Below, in pieces: positions 19,477 through 28,240 of a stretch of DNA of 64,000 nt; the stretch's first letter is position 1; the number at the start of each line of letters is the position of its first letter. The DNA is taken from contig JAEUMT010000004.1 of the NCBI GenBank assembly GCA_016791365.1, forward strand, positions 1 through 64,000, read 5' to 3'. Source of the DNA: Hyphomonadaceae bacterium (lineage in GTDB: Bacteria; Pseudomonadota; Alphaproteobacteria; Caulobacterales; Aquidulcibacteraceae). Position numbers and translations under genes: made by a program. The notes beneath the pieces were generated by a model. That model was not told the DNA's origin, did not search any database, and was given only the letters and a program-made list of their open reading frames with translations.

Positions 19477-21291
19477 ATGGTTAGCGGGCAATTCACCAAG
19501 GCGGTGTCGAAGCGCAATTTGCTGCGCGAACGCTCAGGCAACGTCGCGATGATGTGGGCGCTGATGGGTACCGTCCTGATCGGGCTGGTCGGCCTGACGG
19601 TGGATTTCACCCGTGCGCAAGCCATCCGAAACGCCATGCAGAACGCCGTCGACGGCGCGGCGCTCGTCGCCGAGCGGAGCTCGAACCTCTCCATCGGCGC
19701 CCGCACGCAAGCTGCCCGCGCCTTCTTTGACGGCGAAGTCGGAGACTCGGTGAGCAACGTCACCTTCGCGGTCCAGCAGCTCGATGAGGGGGGCCACCGC
19801 GTCGACGCCTCGATGCCCATGCCATTGAGCTTGGCGCGCATTATCTCCAATCAGCCCTGGACAATCGCCGTTTCGGCCGAGGCGCAAGCCAACGCCAGCC
19901 CGCCGATCGAAGTCGCGCTCGTGCTCGACAACACAGGCTCGATGTCGAACGACATGCAAGGGTTGCGTGACGCCGCCAGCGCTCTTGCCAGTGATCTGCT
20001 TTCGCTCGATGGCGATAGCGTGCGTGTCGCGCTGGTGCCGTTCGTCGCGCAAGTGAACGTCGGCAACGAGCAAGCACACCGCGCCTGGTTGGATCAGGCC
20101 GGCGCCGCGCCGTACAATGGCGAACTTCTCGAAGATCGTTCGATCGGCTATCGCGCGCGCAACACCACTGTTGGTCACGCCAACTATACCGGCGCCGATT
20201 GCAGCGCGCTTTCGACGACGCCGAACGGCTATACGGGCCCGTATCGCGTAACGTGGCGGCGCGGCGGCGGCGGCGCGGCAGGTTCCGCGAGCCGTTGCTA
20301 CGCCTGGACCCCGGAAGACGGCGTCAGCCATCTTCAATTGTTTGATCTGATCTCCAATGAAGACTGGAAGGGCTGCGTGGAAGCGCGCCCTGAGCCCTTC
20401 GATATCACCGACGCGGCGCCTGACGTCGGAAACCCCGAAACGATGTTCGTGCCGTTCTTCTGGCTCGACACGGTCGATGGCGTAACCGGCACGTCCAATT
20501 CCTATTTCACGGATTCTGTTGGCAGCATTTCCGGCACGACCATGAGCACCAACATGGGCTCCGGCGCTGGCACCACCCAGCAGCAGCGCGAAGCCTCGAT
20601 GTTCAACGTCTTCAAGTATCGCAACAACACGGCCTCGCTCGATACCTCGGCGCCGGATACGCGCGGTCCCAATCGCGGCTGCCCCACGCCGATCGTGCCG
20701 CTGACAACAAATGAAACCACGGTTCAAACCAACATTGCCGCCATGCGTCACTGGTCAGGTGGCGGCACCAACCAGGCCGAGGGCCTTGCCTGGGGCTGGC
20801 GCGTGCTTTCGCCGACCGCTCCGTTCACCGAGGGCGCCGCTTACGGCCCGGACGTGCGCAAAGTCATCGTGCTGATGTCGGACGGCGAAAACACCAATGT
20901 CGGCAGCGACGTGGTGATGAGCAGCGATTACTCCGCCTACAACCATCTTGGCTTGTGGCGCGACTACGCAAGCGGCGGTTTGTTGAACCAGCTCGTGAGC
21001 GGCATCTTGCGCGGCATCCTGCCGCCGCAATACCGGCGCAACATCAACTCGTCGACGAGCTACGTGACCTACGTCAACAACCGCGAGCGCACGCTTTGCA
21101 CCAACATCAAAAACGCCGGCATCGAGATCTACACGGTCATCTTCCGTGAAACAGATTCCGCGACCGAACAGCTGATGCGCCAATGTGCTTCCGGCTCGGA
21201 TCACTTCTTCCGTGCGGACAACGCTGAGGAACTCTCGCAGGCGTTCGACGCGATCGGCACCGGCATCGGCGCGCTGCGTCTGACGCGTTAA
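19477..21291 (+). CDS. TadE/TadG-like pilus assembly protein with von Willebrand A domain
   Basis: A 604-residue protein. It starts with a TadE-type membrane segment (GNVAMMWALMGTVLIGLVGL) and RNAMQNAVDGAAL. A vWA domain begins near residue 145 with VLDNTGSMS, a MIDAS variant with Thr in place of the second Ser. Long insertions between the vWA strands are typical of TadG. The ATG at 19477 is chosen over the TTG at 19465 because GGGG lies 6 bases before it. The protein is expected to face the periplasm. No other tad genes are in this window, so it is an orphan. Confidence 0.82.
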   Translation: MVSGQFTKAVSKRNLLRERSGNVAMMWALMGTVLIGLVGLTVDFTRAQAIRNAMQNAVDGAALVAERSSNLSIGARTQAARAFFDGEVGDSVSNVTFAVQQLDEGGHRVDASMPMPLSLARIISNQPWTIAVSAEAQANASPPIEVALVLDNTGSMSNDMQGLRDAASALASDLLSLDGDSVRVALVPFVAQVNVGNEQAHRAWLDQAGAAPYNGELLEDRSIGYRARNTTVGHANYTGADCSALSTTPNGYTGPYRVTWRRGGGGAAGSASRCYAWTPEDGVSHLQLFDLISNEDWKGCVEARPEPFDITDAAPDVGNPETMFVPFFWLDTVDGVTGTSNSYFTDSVGSISGTTMSTNMGSGAGTTQQQREASMFNVFKYRNNTASLDTSAPDTRGPNRGCPTPIVPLTTNETTVQTNIAAMRHWSGGGTNQAEGLAWGWRVLSPTAPFTEGAAYGPDVRKVIVLMSDGENTNVGSDVVMSSDYSAYNHLGLWRDYASGGLLNQLVSGILRGILPPQYRRNINSSTSYVTYVNNRERTLCTNIKNAGIEIYTVIFRETDSATEQLMRQCASGSDHFFRADNAEELSQAFDAIGTGIGALRLTR

Positions 21292-21304
21292 GACGCCAGG
21301 CAGG

Positions 21305-21338
21305 TGTGAGGCGGGGCTGGCTTAGCGCCGGCCTCACA
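21305..21338. terminator. Bidirectional hairpin between convergent genes
   Basis: Arms TGTGAGGC / GCCTCACA with an inner GC-rich hairpin, between the ends of the TadG-like gene and the TIR-TonB gene. T-rich sequence follows on the plus strand (CTGTTTATT). Confidence 0.5.
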
Positions 21339-21344
21339 TCCTGT

Positions 21345-23045
21345 TTATTGGGGCGCCTGGAAGTTTACAGCGATCCGCGTCGTCGAACCGACCGCGCTCG
21401 ATCCGTCCGACAAGGTGGGGCTCGCGCGATAGGAGTTGGATGCGCTCAAGGCCGCGCGGCCGAAGCCGTTGCCTGAGGGCGTTTCCGACGCGACCGAGCA
21501 CGCGACCGAAAGATCACCCTGCACCCGGCAATCCATCACGACACGCCCGCCGACGCCGGCGTTGGCCGCGCCACGCGGATAGAGCTCCGAGATACGGCGC
21601 GCGGTGGGACGCTGCGCCCAGACAACCGTTCCCGCGGGTGCGGCGCGCTGCGGCGTCGCTGAACCGGTGATCGTGGGTTCGACGCTGGCGACTTGTTGCG
21701 GCGGCGCGTTGAAGCTTGGGCTCAACGGGGCCGGCGCTTGGGTGGTGGTTGGCGCGAGGGTCACGGGGCCGCCGCTATTGCTGGCCGCGTTTGTACTCGA
21801 CGGCGGATCGCGGCGCGGTTGTTCGCGTTCGACGGTCCGCGGCGGGTCGGCGCGCGTTTGTGTGCGCGGCGCCGGCTCGCGCTCTTGCGTGCGTGCGGCG
21901 GCTTGGCGATCGGCGCGTGTCGTTACCGCTTCCGAAAGCGGCACGCTCGGGGCTTCGTCAAGCGCGCCAAACTCATCGCCGCTCGCTTGCGCTTCTGTTG
22001 AGGCTGCCGGTTGTGTTTCCGCTGCTTGCTCCGTTGCGGGCGGTGAATTGCCGAGACCGCCGCCACCGAAATAGATGCCGCCGGCAAGCGCCGCGGCGAG
22101 AATTGCAATCAAAACGATCGCGCGTACCGGGCCACCCTGACCCCGAGGCGGATCGCGGAGGTCGCGTGTGTAATCGCGATCGATTGGCGGCGCGCGGCGC
22201 TGTTGCTGCGGCGGCGGATCCATGCGGCGCTGCGTTGGCGGCAGCGCTTCAGGACGGCGTTGCGGCGGCGGCTCGGCGCGACGCATGGGCGGCGGCGCTT
22301 CGGCGCGCGGCGGCGGCGTTGGCGTGCGGACAGGCGGGCGCATTGGCGGCGCTGAGCGCGCGTCACCCGGGCCAGTGAGTTGCTTCAAGCGCAGCTCGGC
22401 AACTTCCGAGAACGCGCCATCGGGGCCGTAGCGGGCCAGATAGTCCATGAAGTCAGACGGGTTGCGGCTGTCGCGAATAGCCCGCCAGTGCTCGGCCTCC
22501 GAGCCAAGCGGGTCCGATTGCGGCGGCACGCGATAGCTTTGCTGCTGCGGCTCCGGCGGCGGGGCGCGATAGACAGGTTCCTGGCGGCGCGGCGGCGGCT
22601 CGGCGCGGATTGGCGCGCTGCGCTGCGGCGGCGGCGGATCATAGTCGCGGCTTTCACGCTGCGCGGCGCCAACGCCGGCGCGCGCCGCGTTCACCATGCG
22701 ATCGACGGCAAAGAAGAGGGGGTCGAGCGACGGATCGTTCGGATCGCCGTCCCAATGGGAAAGATCGAACGCCGGCGATTCGCCAATGCTCGATGGCGGC
22801 GGCGGATCGATCAGGCTCGCGACAACGGCCTTGTTCGCATTGATGACGCGCTGCGCCGCATCAAGGAACGGCCGCGATCGGATTGAGGCTTGCGACCACA
22901 CGACGACGCCCGCGCCGCTTGAGCGCAATGCGCCATCGCTCGATGGCGCGCCGCCGATCGAGAAGCCCGCCGCTTCGAACATATCCGCAAGCGCTTTTGC
23001 TTGCGGTTCGTCCTCGCGGACACAAACAATGAGCACGTCCGCCAT
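21345..23045 (-). CDS. TIR-like domain / TonB C-terminal domain fusion, membrane spanning
   Basis: A 566-residue protein from the ATG at 23045. Residues 1-80 form a TIR-like fold (DVLIVCVREDE, GAGVVVWSQASI). The site where active TIR NADases have SxWVxxE reads SRPFLDA, so the catalytic glutamate appears lost. Residues 185-222 contain the WRAIRDSRNPSDFMDYLARY motif often seen beside TIR and caspase effectors. Long Pro/Arg-rich linkers follow. A single membrane helix at about 309-328 is followed by a linker and a TonB-type C-terminal domain at about 490-566. The topology predicts a cytoplasmic TIR and a periplasmic TonB domain. Function is unknown. Confidence 0.7.
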   Translation of the reverse strand: MADVLIVCVREDEPQAKALADMFEAAGFSIGGAPSSDGALRSSGAGVVVWSQASIRSRPFLDAAQRVINANKAVVASLIDPPPPSSIGESPAFDLSHWDGDPNDPSLDPLFFAVDRMVNAARAGVGAAQRESRDYDPPPPQRSAPIRAEPPPRRQEPVYRAPPPEPQQQSYRVPPQSDPLGSEAEHWRAIRDSRNPSDFMDYLARYGPDGAFSEVAELRLKQLTGPGDARSAPPMRPPVRTPTPPPRAEAPPPMRRAEPPPQRRPEALPPTQRRMDPPPQQQRRAPPIDRDYTRDLRDPPRGQGGPVRAIVLIAILAAALAGGIYFGGGGLGNSPPATEQAAETQPAASTEAQASGDEFGALDEAPSVPLSEAVTTRADRQAAARTQEREPAPRTQTRADPPRTVEREQPRRDPPSSTNAASNSGGPVTLAPTTTQAPAPLSPSFNAPPQQVASVEPTITGSATPQRAAPAGTVVWAQRPTARRISELYPRGAANAGVGGRVVMDCRVQGDLSVACSVASETPSGNGFGRAALSASNSYRASPTLSDGSSAVGSTTRIAVNFQAPQ

Positions 23046-23144
23046 GACGTCTCCTGCGCCCCGTCCCAGCTGCCACCGTGTCCGCAATACCACGGAACAT
23101 CAAACGCGCCACCTGGGTACACGCGGCAATACTGTGAATTCGCG

Positions 23145-23750
23145 TCAAAGCACCGGTTGGAAGGCGCCGGTAACTGTATCCAAAACCTCAAGCCCGCCGT
23201 CGGCAACGCCGTAGCGCATGCCGATAAGGTTAAGCCCGCGATCTTTCATAGCGTCCTGAACGAACGGAAATGTGGCGAGGTTTTCGAGCGTTACACGAAT
23301 GCTCTCGTGCTCCAGTTCCGAAACACGGTCGCCGTCCGGCGGAATGCGCGACTTGGCGGTGTCCAGAAGGCTGATCCAGGAATCGAGGAAAGAGTGAGGG
23401 TCGCGCGGCCGGTCGTCGAGCGCTGCCGCAACCCCGCCACATTGTGCGTGGCCCAGGACAAGGATCGTCTCGACCTTAAGATGCATCACCGCGAACTCGA
23501 TCGCCGCGCTCACCCCGTGAAAGCCTGACGCCTTTTCAAACGGCGGGGCCAGGTTTGCCACGTTCCGCACAACGAAAAGCTCGCCGGGACCGGCGTTGAA
23601 AATCGTGGCCGGATCAACGCGGCTGTCCGCGCAAGCGATGACCAGGGTTCTTGGCGACTGCCCCCGGTCCGCGAGATACCGATGCAAGCTGCGCAACTCT
23701 GGCCAGCGCGTCTCCCGGTAAATCCGGTACCCCTCAATCAGGTGATCCAT
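23145..23750 (-). CDS. Beta-class carbonic anhydrase
   Basis: A 201-residue zinc enzyme interconverting CO2 and bicarbonate. Zinc ligands are visible: Cys in ACADSRV with its Asp-Arg dyad, and the His and Cys in GHAQCGGV. The ATG at 23750 is preferred to the TTG at 23762 because GAAGGG lies just upstream. Bicarbonate supply for carboxylation reactions, including CarAB, is the usual role. It is divergent from a lipoprotein gene. Confidence 0.92.
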   Translation of the reverse strand: MDHLIEGYRIYRETRWPELRSLHRYLADRGQSPRTLVIACADSRVDPATIFNAGPGELFVVRNVANLAPPFEKASGFHGVSAAIEFAVMHLKVETILVLGHAQCGGVAAALDDRPRDPHSFLDSWISLLDTAKSRIPPDGDRVSELEHESIRVTLENLATFPFVQDAMKDRGLNLIGMRYGVADGGLEVLDTVTGAFQPVL

Positions 23751-23821
23751 CGCGCCCTTCAAGCGAACCTGCTTGGCGGCGTCAACCGAGCGCGCAATCT
23801 CAGCCGCTCCGGAGAGGGATC

Positions 23822-25003
23822 ATGAAGTCGATTATAGCCGCCTGCGCTGCAGCACTGCTTGCCGCCTCGTGCGCCACCGCGCCGGACATTCCCTCCCAGC
23901 GCGAACGCCTCACCCGCCAGATCGCCGACGACGCCGTCGGCTTCAATGAAGCCTACGGACAGGCGGTCTCCGCCCAGATCCTTCTCAACATTCTGCGCTC
24001 GCGCGATCGTCTGCCGCGATACTACCTCGCCATGACTGGCATATCCGACAGCCCGTCCTGGTCCACCACACAGAGCGCGGCCGTCGGCGGCGTTCCGCTC
24101 GGCGGCGACATCGGCACGCCCTGGGGCGTCGGCGGATTGGGGATAGAACGCGAGCGCGTCACCCGTCCGAGCTACGCCGTTCAACCCTTCGACGCGGCGA
24201 CGCTGGCGCGCACCGCGTTCCAGCCCACGCCGAGTTCCGTGTTCGAGCATTATTGGTACAGCGGCTGGCCGCGCGACCTGCTGATGCTGATGATGGTCGA
24301 GTCGATCGAGAAGGCTGACGCGCGCGGCCATATCAGTGTTTACACAAACGAGGCCAACACGATCTTTGATGATTGCGCGGCGAGCGTGCAAACTGATGGC
24401 TGCGACTTTGTCCGCGAAGTACGCGCCTTTCTCGCCACCTCACAGCAGCATCCCTATCAGCGCGGCATTGATCTGCAGAACGGCCGCGCCCTCTGCGGCC
24501 TGGTTGGAGCCTACAATCCTGCTTCGCCCGTGCGCCCCACGCCACCGCGTGAAGGGCAGACGTGTGAGCCGGTGTTTGCCGTCGGCGCCGATACGTTGCG
24601 CCTGCGTCTGCGTTCGCTGGATGACATGGTCTATTATGTCGGCGAATTGCTGCGCGCCGGCGGCATGCGCGCGGCGCCTGGCGAGGCCATCGAGGCGCAA
24701 GTCACCGTGCGTGCGGCCGGCCTTCGCGGCGGCGGCCAGGGCGTGCCGCTCTTCCGCGTCGTTCCCGCGCACAATACTGCGCACGGCGTCTATGCCGCGG
24801 AGATCGCGTATGGCGGCCAGCGTTTCCGCGCGGGCCCCGCGATCGGCCGCTCCTGCGGTGAGCAGGCGCCGGCGGGCGTTTGTCGTGACGTCGCTGAGGA
24901 GGGCGACCGGTCGTCGTCCGTTCTGTCACTGATCGCCGAAATCCTGGCGCTGAACCAATCGCCAGATGCGATCCGGGCGCCGAACCGTCTCATCGCTGAG
25001 TAG
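23822..25003 (+). CDS. Lipoprotein of unknown function
   Basis: A 393-residue protein with a lipoprotein signal ending in LLAASC (lipobox, Cys18 or so). It is preceded by a strong GGAGAGGGA site. The mature part includes QILLNILRSRDRLPRYYLAMT, a block I recall from uncharacterised proteobacterial lipoproteins, and a C-terminal region rich in GGQ and cysteines. No enzymatic motif is recognised. It is expected on the outer membrane or in the periplasm. It is divergent from the carbonic anhydrase gene and 48 bases upstream of a TPR protein gene. Confidence 0.75.
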   Translation: MKSIIAACAAALLAASCATAPDIPSQRERLTRQIADDAVGFNEAYGQAVSAQILLNILRSRDRLPRYYLAMTGISDSPSWSTTQSAAVGGVPLGGDIGTPWGVGGLGIERERVTRPSYAVQPFDAATLARTAFQPTPSSVFEHYWYSGWPRDLLMLMMVESIEKADARGHISVYTNEANTIFDDCAASVQTDGCDFVREVRAFLATSQQHPYQRGIDLQNGRALCGLVGAYNPASPVRPTPPREGQTCEPVFAVGADTLRLRLRSLDDMVYYVGELLRAGGMRAAPGEAIEAQVTVRAAGLRGGGQGVPLFRVVPAHNTAHGVYAAEIAYGGQRFRAGPAIGRSCGEQAPAGVCRDVAEEGDRSSSVLSLIAEILALNQSPDAIRAPNRLIAE

Positions 25004-25051
25004 CGGAGAACCGTACGCCGTGTTACCTCCCGGATGGGGAGGATTTCAGTC

Positions 25052-26326
25052 ATGCGAACGTTGGTTGGGGTGGTTGCGCTTTTGGCGGTGGCGGTGACGG
25101 CGGCGCCTGCGTTGGCGCAGAGCAACACCGATATGTGCGGGTCTAACGCGGAGGCTTACCCGCCCCAACAGGTCGTCAATGCGTGCACGGCGCTGATCAA
25201 TGGCGGCGGCTACGGCAGTGCCGACCTGGCGATCATCTACTCCAATCGTGGCAACGCCTGGAAACGCGCCGGCGATCTCCGGAGCGCATTGACCGATCAG
25301 GACACCGCCCTCCAGTACAATCCGAGCGACGGCATCACCTATTACAATCGCGGCAACACGCGCCTGCAAATGGGTGATGATGTGGGTGCGCTCGCCGACT
25401 ACGACATTGGCGTCCGCTTTGCGCCGACGCACCAGCCGATTTGGTACCAGCGCGGCCTGACACGCTACAATCGTGGCGACTATCAGCAATCGATCGTCGA
25501 CACATCCGAAGCGATCCGGCTTTCGCCCAATCACGCGGATTCCTACACCAATCGCGCCAACGGCTACATCATGACGGAGCAATTTCCGGCCGCCATCGCC
25601 GACCTCAACGTCGCTATCCGGCTGGAGCCGAACGTGGCGCTGCATCGCTACAATCGCGGCGTCGCCAACGAACGCGCCGGCAACACGCAACAAGCGATCG
25701 CGGATTACGCGGACGCGCTCCGCATTGATCCGCGTTACGCCAGCGCGCTTGGCAATCGCGGCAATCTGAAAGCCAGCAATGGCGATGTGCCCGGCGGCAT
25801 TGCTGATCTCACCGCGGCGCTCTCCATCCGCGAAAGCGTGATCGATCTGAACAATCGTGCTTACGCTTATGTCAGTACGCGCGACTATGCCCGCGCGCTG
25901 GCGGATTTCGATCGCGCGGCCGTAGTCGCGCCAAATTCGCACCAGTACGACAATAGCCGTTGCTGGTATCGGATCATGGCCAACACGCAGCTGGATGTGG
26001 CCCGCGCCGCTTGCGATCGCGGCATTCTCGGTTATGCCAACAACCCAGTCGAGCTCGCCAACATCCTCGATAGCCGCGGCATGCTCAACTTGAAGCAAAA
26101 CCGCTTCCAGGATGCGTGGGACGACTACAGCGCCGCGATGCGGGCCGATTCCAGTCGTGCGTCCTATCCATTCGGGCGCGGCATTGCAGCGCTGCGCCTC
26201 GGCCGCACCGAAGAGGCGCGTAGCGATTTCGCCCGCGCCATGGCGATCGAAGCAGCCGTCGCCGAGCGCTACGCTGGCTATGGCTTTCCGATCGACGCTT
26301 CGCTGTTGCCGCCACCTGCGCGCTAA
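25052..26326 (+). CDS. Periplasmic TPR-repeat protein
   Basis: A 424-residue protein with a cleavable signal (cut after APALAQ, residue 23 or so). About ten tetratricopeptide repeats follow, each marked by YxNRGN and ADxxxAIRLxP-type helices. TPR proteins scaffold complexes. GGAGG sits 9 bases before the ATG at 25052, so this start is preferred over 25034. A cysteine pair near residues 300-315 could form a disulfide. It may be co-transcribed with the preceding lipoprotein gene. Binding partners are unknown. Confidence 0.85.
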   Translation: MRTLVGVVALLAVAVTAAPALAQSNTDMCGSNAEAYPPQQVVNACTALINGGGYGSADLAIIYSNRGNAWKRAGDLRSALTDQDTALQYNPSDGITYYNRGNTRLQMGDDVGALADYDIGVRFAPTHQPIWYQRGLTRYNRGDYQQSIVDTSEAIRLSPNHADSYTNRANGYIMTEQFPAAIADLNVAIRLEPNVALHRYNRGVANERAGNTQQAIADYADALRIDPRYASALGNRGNLKASNGDVPGGIADLTAALSIRESVIDLNNRAYAYVSTRDYARALADFDRAAVVAPNSHQYDNSRCWYRIMANTQLDVARAACDRGILGYANNPVELANILDSRGMLNLKQNRFQDAWDDYSAAMRADSSRASYPFGRGIAALRLGRTEEARSDFARAMAIEAAVAERYAGYGFPIDASLLPPPAR

Positions 26327-26423
26327 GTCACGCCGCAACCGGGCTGCCGCGGTGACGTGAAAGCAGGCTTGAGAACTTGGCCTGCGCGTGAGAAGCACCG
26401 CTGACCAGCGAGTGGGAGTTCTT

Positions 26424-26909
26424 ATGCGCGGCACGATTCTTGGCGTTCATGATGGCCGCGGCGTTCTCTTGGGCGCCGAAGACAGGCGGCTTGAATTTCC
26501 GCTGACCGAATGGCGCTCAGGCGGCGCGCCCTATGCGGGCCAAATCGTCGACTACATGGAAGAGGGCGGCCAGGCGCGCGCGGTGTTTGCTGTGCCGGGG
26601 ATGGGCCCGGGCTACGCCGGCGCGCAATCTGGTTCGCGCGTGCTCGGCATTATCGGCGTCATCTGCCTGGTCATCAGCTTCCTCATTCCGCTGATCCCAA
26701 CCATCGCGGCGTTCGTGTTGGGCGTCATCGCCGCCAAGCAGGCGCAGGAAGAGCGCGACGATACATCGTTGCTGTTGGCGCGCATCTCCTGGATCGGCGC
26801 GGTGGTGATGCTGGGTCTCGGCTTGCTTGTTGTGCTCGGCATCCTGGCGCTTGTCGGCACGCTCGGTATGGCCGGCGTGTTCCACGGTTGGGAGCGGTGG
26901 GATTTCTAA
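26424..26909 (+). CDS. Membrane protein with cold-shock-like N-terminal segment
   Basis: A 161-residue protein. Residues 1-60 (MRGTILGVHDGRGVLLGAED, then FPLTEW) resemble the cold-shock/OB-like cap seen before small membrane domains in alphaproteobacteria. Two to three hydrophobic segments follow (GIIGVICLVISFLIPLIP and VVMLGLGLLVVLGILALVG), similar to DUF4190-type modules. GGGAG lies 6-9 bases before the ATG at 26424. The 3' end overlaps the convergent VOC gene by 4 bases. Function is unknown. Confidence 0.7.
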   Translation: MRGTILGVHDGRGVLLGAEDRRLEFPLTEWRSGGAPYAGQIVDYMEEGGQARAVFAVPGMGPGYAGAQSGSRVLGIIGVICLVISFLIPLIPTIAAFVLGVIAAKQAQEERDDTSLLLARISWIGAVVMLGLGLLVVLGILALVGTLGMAGVFHGWERWDF

Positions 26910-27538
26910 AGCGCGATGCTGGTCGCATCGCCTTCGACAAACGCGCGCAGACGATGATGCCATGCGCCGGTTTCTTCCGGCCATTCGATTTCCATCAGCG
27001 CCAGGAGGCTGTGCAGATCGTGCGGGCCAAGCGACGTCTTGAAGTCCGCGTAGGTGTCCTGAAAGGTCCGCCACGCCTGCTCGCCCAGATCGCTTTTCAC
27101 CACCACAAAACAGCTGTCGCGAATGATGAGATGCAAATTCGGCTCACCCGGCGGCGCATCCACGCGCCACGGCGGAAAGCGCCGGTTCTCGCCGGCGTGA
27201 TATAAGCAGATCGCGTTGCCCGCCGGATCGCGGAGCCAGGCTTCGCGCCAGAGCCACGATTGCAGCATCAGCTCGCGCTCAAACGAAAGACCGGCAGCCT
27301 TGAGCCGCTTCACCTCTTTATCGAGCCCAGCATCACTGAGTTCGAAATAGAGAAGCGGCGCATTCTCACGCGCGATCTCGCCCTCGACCACGTGCAGCGA
27401 AAACGTCGCCTCGCCCTTCGGCAACTCGAACCGCGCATAGTGCGGGCTCTTCACGATAAGCCTCAGACCCAGAAGTTCGTAGAAAGCGATCGAGGCCTCA
27501 AGATCGCTGGCTGGTGCGGTGATTTGGTTCAGGCGCAT
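26906..27538 (-). CDS. VOC-family (glyoxalase/dioxygenase fold) protein with C-terminal extension
   Basis: A 210-residue protein. The first 120 residues form a vicinal-oxygen-chelate domain (DLEASIAFYELLGLRL, later WREAWLRDPAGNAICLY). About 80 further residues of unknown type follow, with LGPHDLHSLLALMEIEW. The start at 27538 is set by the VOC strand beginning MRLNQITAP. The canonical second metal histidine is not obvious, so enzymatic activity is uncertain. It is divergent from a DUF1203 gene. Confidence 0.75.
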   Translation of the reverse strand: MRLNQITAPASDLEASIAFYELLGLRLIVKSPHYARFELPKGEATFSLHVVEGEIARENAPLLYFELSDAGLDKEVKRLKAAGLSFERELMLQSWLWREAWLRDPAGNAICLYHAGENRRFPPWRVDAPPGEPNLHLIIRDSCFVVVKSDLGEQAWRTFQDTYADFKTSLGPHDLHSLLALMEIEWPEETGAWHHRLRAFVEGDATSIAL

Positions 27539-27600
27539 CGTCTCAGCATAAGGTCCGAAAGCGGCCAGCGCACCCGCGCGTTTTGAACCATGTTGCCGGC

Positions 27601-28062
27601 ATGACATTCCAAATCACCGGCCTTGACCCCGCGCTCTTTGCGCACTTCCACGCCATGAGCGACGAGCAGCTTGCGCTTGGCGGCGCTCAGCGCGTACGCG
27701 TCACCGAAAAGCCCGCCGCGCCCTGCCGCATTTCGCTGGACGATGCTGAGGTCGGCGAGAGCGTCATTCTGGTGAACTACACCCACCAGGGCGCCGACAC
27801 GCCGTACCACCAGCAAGGCCCGATCTTCATCCGCGAAACCAACGCGCGTTTCGCGTCGCGTGACGCCATCCCGGCCGCATTGGCCCGCCGTACGCTCTCG
27901 CTCCGAGGTTTCGACGCCAACAGCATGATGATCGAAGCCGATCTTACAGAAGGGGAGCAGGCCGTGGCGCTGATCGAGCGCTTCTTCGCCAATCCGGGCG
28001 TCGCCTACATCCACGCGCACTACGCCCGCCGCGGCTGCTTCGCCGCGCTGATCGAGCGCTGA
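27601..28062 (+). CDS. DUF1203 family protein
   Basis: A 153-residue protein matching the DUF1203 family by MTFQITGLDPALF at the start, CRISLDDAEVGE and the Tyr/His-rich middle YTHQGADTPYHQQGPIF. The C-terminal HAHYARRGCF is also typical. The function of the family is unknown. It is probably monocistronic, since an inverted repeat pair follows directly. Confidence 0.8.
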   Translation: MTFQITGLDPALFAHFHAMSDEQLALGGAQRVRVTEKPAAPCRISLDDAEVGESVILVNYTHQGADTPYHQQGPIFIRETNARFASRDAIPAALARRTLSLRGFDANSMMIEADLTEGEQAVALIERFFANPGVAYIHAHYARRGCFAALIER

Positions 28063-28069
28063 CCTCCCG

Positions 28070-28144
28070 CCTTCGACAAGCTCAGGCTGACGCTTGTGGT
28101 GTGCGCTGAGCGTAGAATTGGCGTCACCCTGAGCCTGTCGAAGG
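28070..28144. repeat. Inverted pair of 24-base intergenic repeats
   Basis: The left arm (28070-28093, CCTTCGACAAGCTCAGGCTG...) and the right arm (28121-28144) are reverse complements with two mismatches, separated by 27 bases. A third copy is at 10795-10818. The pair can fold into a long hairpin between the DUF1203 gene and the D-aminoacylase gene, and may end transcription or be a REP-like mobile remnant. Confidence 0.65.
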
Positions 28145-28240
28145 GCGACGCCACGCACTTTCCCTACCGATACCGATTGCCAACCGACCGTCTCGGCGCC
28201 TCTATCGGTGACAATAACAAGCAACGGGAGGTCGCGGCTC

